DNA of 31,392 bases, from assembly GCA_023474015.1 (NCBI GenBank), contig JAMCYN010000096.1, positions 1-31,392 of the forward strand. The letters run 5' to 3'. The notes beneath the pieces are model-generated. The model was not told the DNA's origin and searched no databases. It saw only the letters and a list, made by a program, of their open reading frames with translations. Positions within the stretch are counted from its first letter, which is position 1. Every line of letters starts with the position of its first letter. The translations under genes were made by a program, and so were the position numbers. The stretch comes from Armatimonadota bacterium. Lineage in GTDB: Bacteria > Armatimonadota > UBA5829. Shown piece by piece: positions 30,192 through 31,392 of the stretch.

Positions 30192-31292
30192 CTATTCAAG
30201 CTGCATCGGCATCAGGACATAGGTGTAGTTGTCCTGGCCCTGTGGGCGAATCACGGCGGGGCTCACTTCGCCGGTCAGTTCGACTTCGATGGCCTCCGTA
30301 TCGATCACGCCGAGCACGTCGAGGAGGTACTTAGCATTGAAAGCGACCTTGACATCCTCGCCCTCCCTGATAACCTCCACCTCTTCATGCGCCTTGCCGA
30401 CGCTGCCGCTCTCGGCGTTCAGGGTGAGCGTTCCATCCTCGGTGCTGAGGATCGTGCGGTTGTTGTTCTCGCGGGCGACGATCGCGACGCGCTTCACGCT
30501 CTGCAGCAGTTGCTCGGTGGGAATGGTGAGCTTGCGGTTGTGCTCCTTGGGCACGACTTTTTCAAAGTTCGGGAACTGCCCCTCGATCAGCCTGGAGATC
30601 AGGACGGTATCGCCGACTCTAAACTTGATCTGGCTCGCCGCGATGCCGACCTCGACCGTACCTGCTCCTTCCGGGACGATGCGCGTGAGTTCGTTCATCG
30701 CGCGCCCCGGCACAATCGCGTTAACCGTGCCGTGGCTCTCCACCAGGGGCGAATCCTCCACGCAAAGCCTGTGCGTGTCGGTGGAGACCAACTTAAGGCC
30801 GGACTCCGCTACCTGCATCAGAATGCCGGTAAGGATCGCGCGGGACTCGTCCTGGCTAATTGCGAATGAAGTCTTGCGAATAGCCTCGCGGAGGGCGTCA
30901 TGCTCGATATTGAAGCTGACTTCCTCTCGCACCTCCGGCAGCATCGGAAACTCCTCGGGCGGAAGCGCCAGGATGGCGAAGTCGGAGGTCCCGCATTTCA
31001 CGGAAACCGTGTTGGACTCGTCGACCGAGATCGCAACGTCGGTCTCCGGCAGCGCGCCCAGAAACTCCGTGAAGACCTTCGCGGGCACGGTGAGCAAACC
31101 CGGTTCCTCGACCCTGGCCTCGACCACGCACTCCATGCCGATCTCGAGGTCGGTCGCCGCGATCCGCAGCCTGTCCTCCTCGGCCGTCATGAGCAAGTGC
31201 CCAAGTATCGGAAGTGATGTTCGCGGGCTCACTGCCCGGCCGGCCGTTTGAACTCCTTCGTAGAGATCCTTCCTTGCGCAGATGACCTTCAA
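30192..31292 (-). CDS. dnaN: DNA polymerase III beta subunit (sliding clamp)
   Basis: 366 residues, the typical length. Three clamp domains are recognisable: MKVICARKDLYEGVQTAGRA...LPILGHLL, then FPMLPEV...SFAISQDESRAILTGI and STDTHRLCV, then IEGQFPNFEKVVPKE and the C-terminal ending NYTYVLMPMQLE. The start is a TTG at 31292 with AGGAGG eight bases upstream. It forms the ring that tethers replicative polymerase and also binds MutS and MutL. It has its own promoter and is followed by ribF. No dnaA or DnaA boxes are in the window. Confidence 0.98.
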   Translation of the reverse strand: MKVICARKDLYEGVQTAGRAVSPRTSLPILGHLLMTAEEDRLRIAATDLEIGMECVVEARVEEPGLLTVPAKVFTEFLGALPETDVAISVDESNTVSVKCGTSDFAILALPPEEFPMLPEVREEVSFNIEHDALREAIRKTSFAISQDESRAILTGILMQVAESGLKLVSTDTHRLCVEDSPLVESHGTVNAIVPGRAMNELTRIVPEGAGTVEVGIAASQIKFRVGDTVLISRLIEGQFPNFEKVVPKEHNRKLTIPTEQLLQSVKRVAIVARENNNRTILSTEDGTLTLNAESGSVGKAHEEVEVIREGEDVKVAFNAKYLLDVLGVIDTEAIEVELTGEVSPAVIRPQGQDNYTYVLMPMQLE

Positions 31293-31315
31293 CGCCTGTC
31301 CCTCCTGAAGTTAGA

Positions 31316-31336
31316 AGTCCGGTGTCCGAAGTCCGA
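31316..31336. repeat. Three tandem heptamers in the dnaN leader
   Basis: Units AGTCCGG, TGTCCGA and AGTCCGA follow one another between the dnaN promoter and its ribosome-binding site. They would lie within the 5' untranslated leader. Confidence 0.7.
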
Positions 31337-31356
31337 ACCCGGGATGTCCCGCCGTT

Positions 31357-31385
31357 AGTATATCATAGCGAGGCGGCCCTTACAA
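31357..31385 (-). promoter_or_regulatory. Sigma-70-type promoter for dnaN-ribF
   Basis: On the minus strand TTGTAA (31380-31385) and TATACT (31357-31362) are separated by exactly 17 bases. The -10 has one mismatch and the -35 two. The predicted leader is about 60 bases and contains the heptamer repeat. This supports dnaN being the first gene of its transcript. Confidence 0.72.
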
Positions 31386-31392
31386 GGGAGCG

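Noticed and set aside
31293..31392. Possible replication origin next to dnaN.
   Set aside because: No DnaA boxes (TTATNCACA) or AT-rich unwinding region are present. The segment is a promoter plus a short heptamer repeat.

Overview
The window is a stretch of bacterial chromosome, moderately GC-rich by eye, read almost entirely on the minus strand apart from one plus-strand pair (emrA/emrB-type). The genes give no decisive taxon. ABC-dependent polysaccharide export, an EmrAB-type efflux pair, MiaB-MutS-MutL clustering, frequent TTG/GTG starts and many small palindromic repeats fit an uncultivated, probably diderm lineage. Armatimonadota or a related group is my guess, at low confidence.

Region 1 (1 to about 14.7 kb, minus strand, transcribed leftwards) is a surface-polysaccharide cluster. 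From its promoter side it runs: Wzm-type ABC permease, Wzt-type ATPase with a carbohydrate-binding C-terminal domain, a GT2, a GT4, a GT2, two GT4s, an O-antigen ligase/polymerase-like membrane protein, a GT2, a methyltransferase, two GT2s, a GT4, a second methyltransferase, and a GT2 cut by the window edge. Many junctions overlap by four bases, so the genes are translationally coupled. The glycosyltransferases presumably build a heteropolymer on a lipid carrier, the methyltransferases decorate or cap it, and Wzm/Wzt export it. No initiating sugar-phosphate transferase or nucleotide-sugar biosynthesis gene is visible.

Region 2 (14.8-22.5 kb, minus strand) carries miaB, mutS and mutL in transcription order. 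An AT-richer gene for an AlbA_2/Schlafen-type protein sits between mutS and mutL, behind a leader made of four contiguous hairpins. Region 3 (22.5-25.9 kb, plus strand) is a two-gene efflux system: an EmrA/HlyD adaptor with a very long Ala/Gln-rich coiled coil and a DHA2-family EmrB-like transporter. Region 4 (26.0-31.4 kb, minus strand) holds dnaN and ribF in an apparent operon with a good promoter, then tRNA-Arg(CCU) and tRNA-Ser(CGA) with their own near-consensus promoter, then a P2-type cation ATPase convergent with emrB.

The most unusual property is the density and variety of small palindromic elements. At least six sequence families are present, three of them in more than one copy between genes. 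One family lies in frame inside two protein-coding genes (a GT4 and the MutL linker), in the manner of Rickettsia palindromic elements. No transposase is present in the window.
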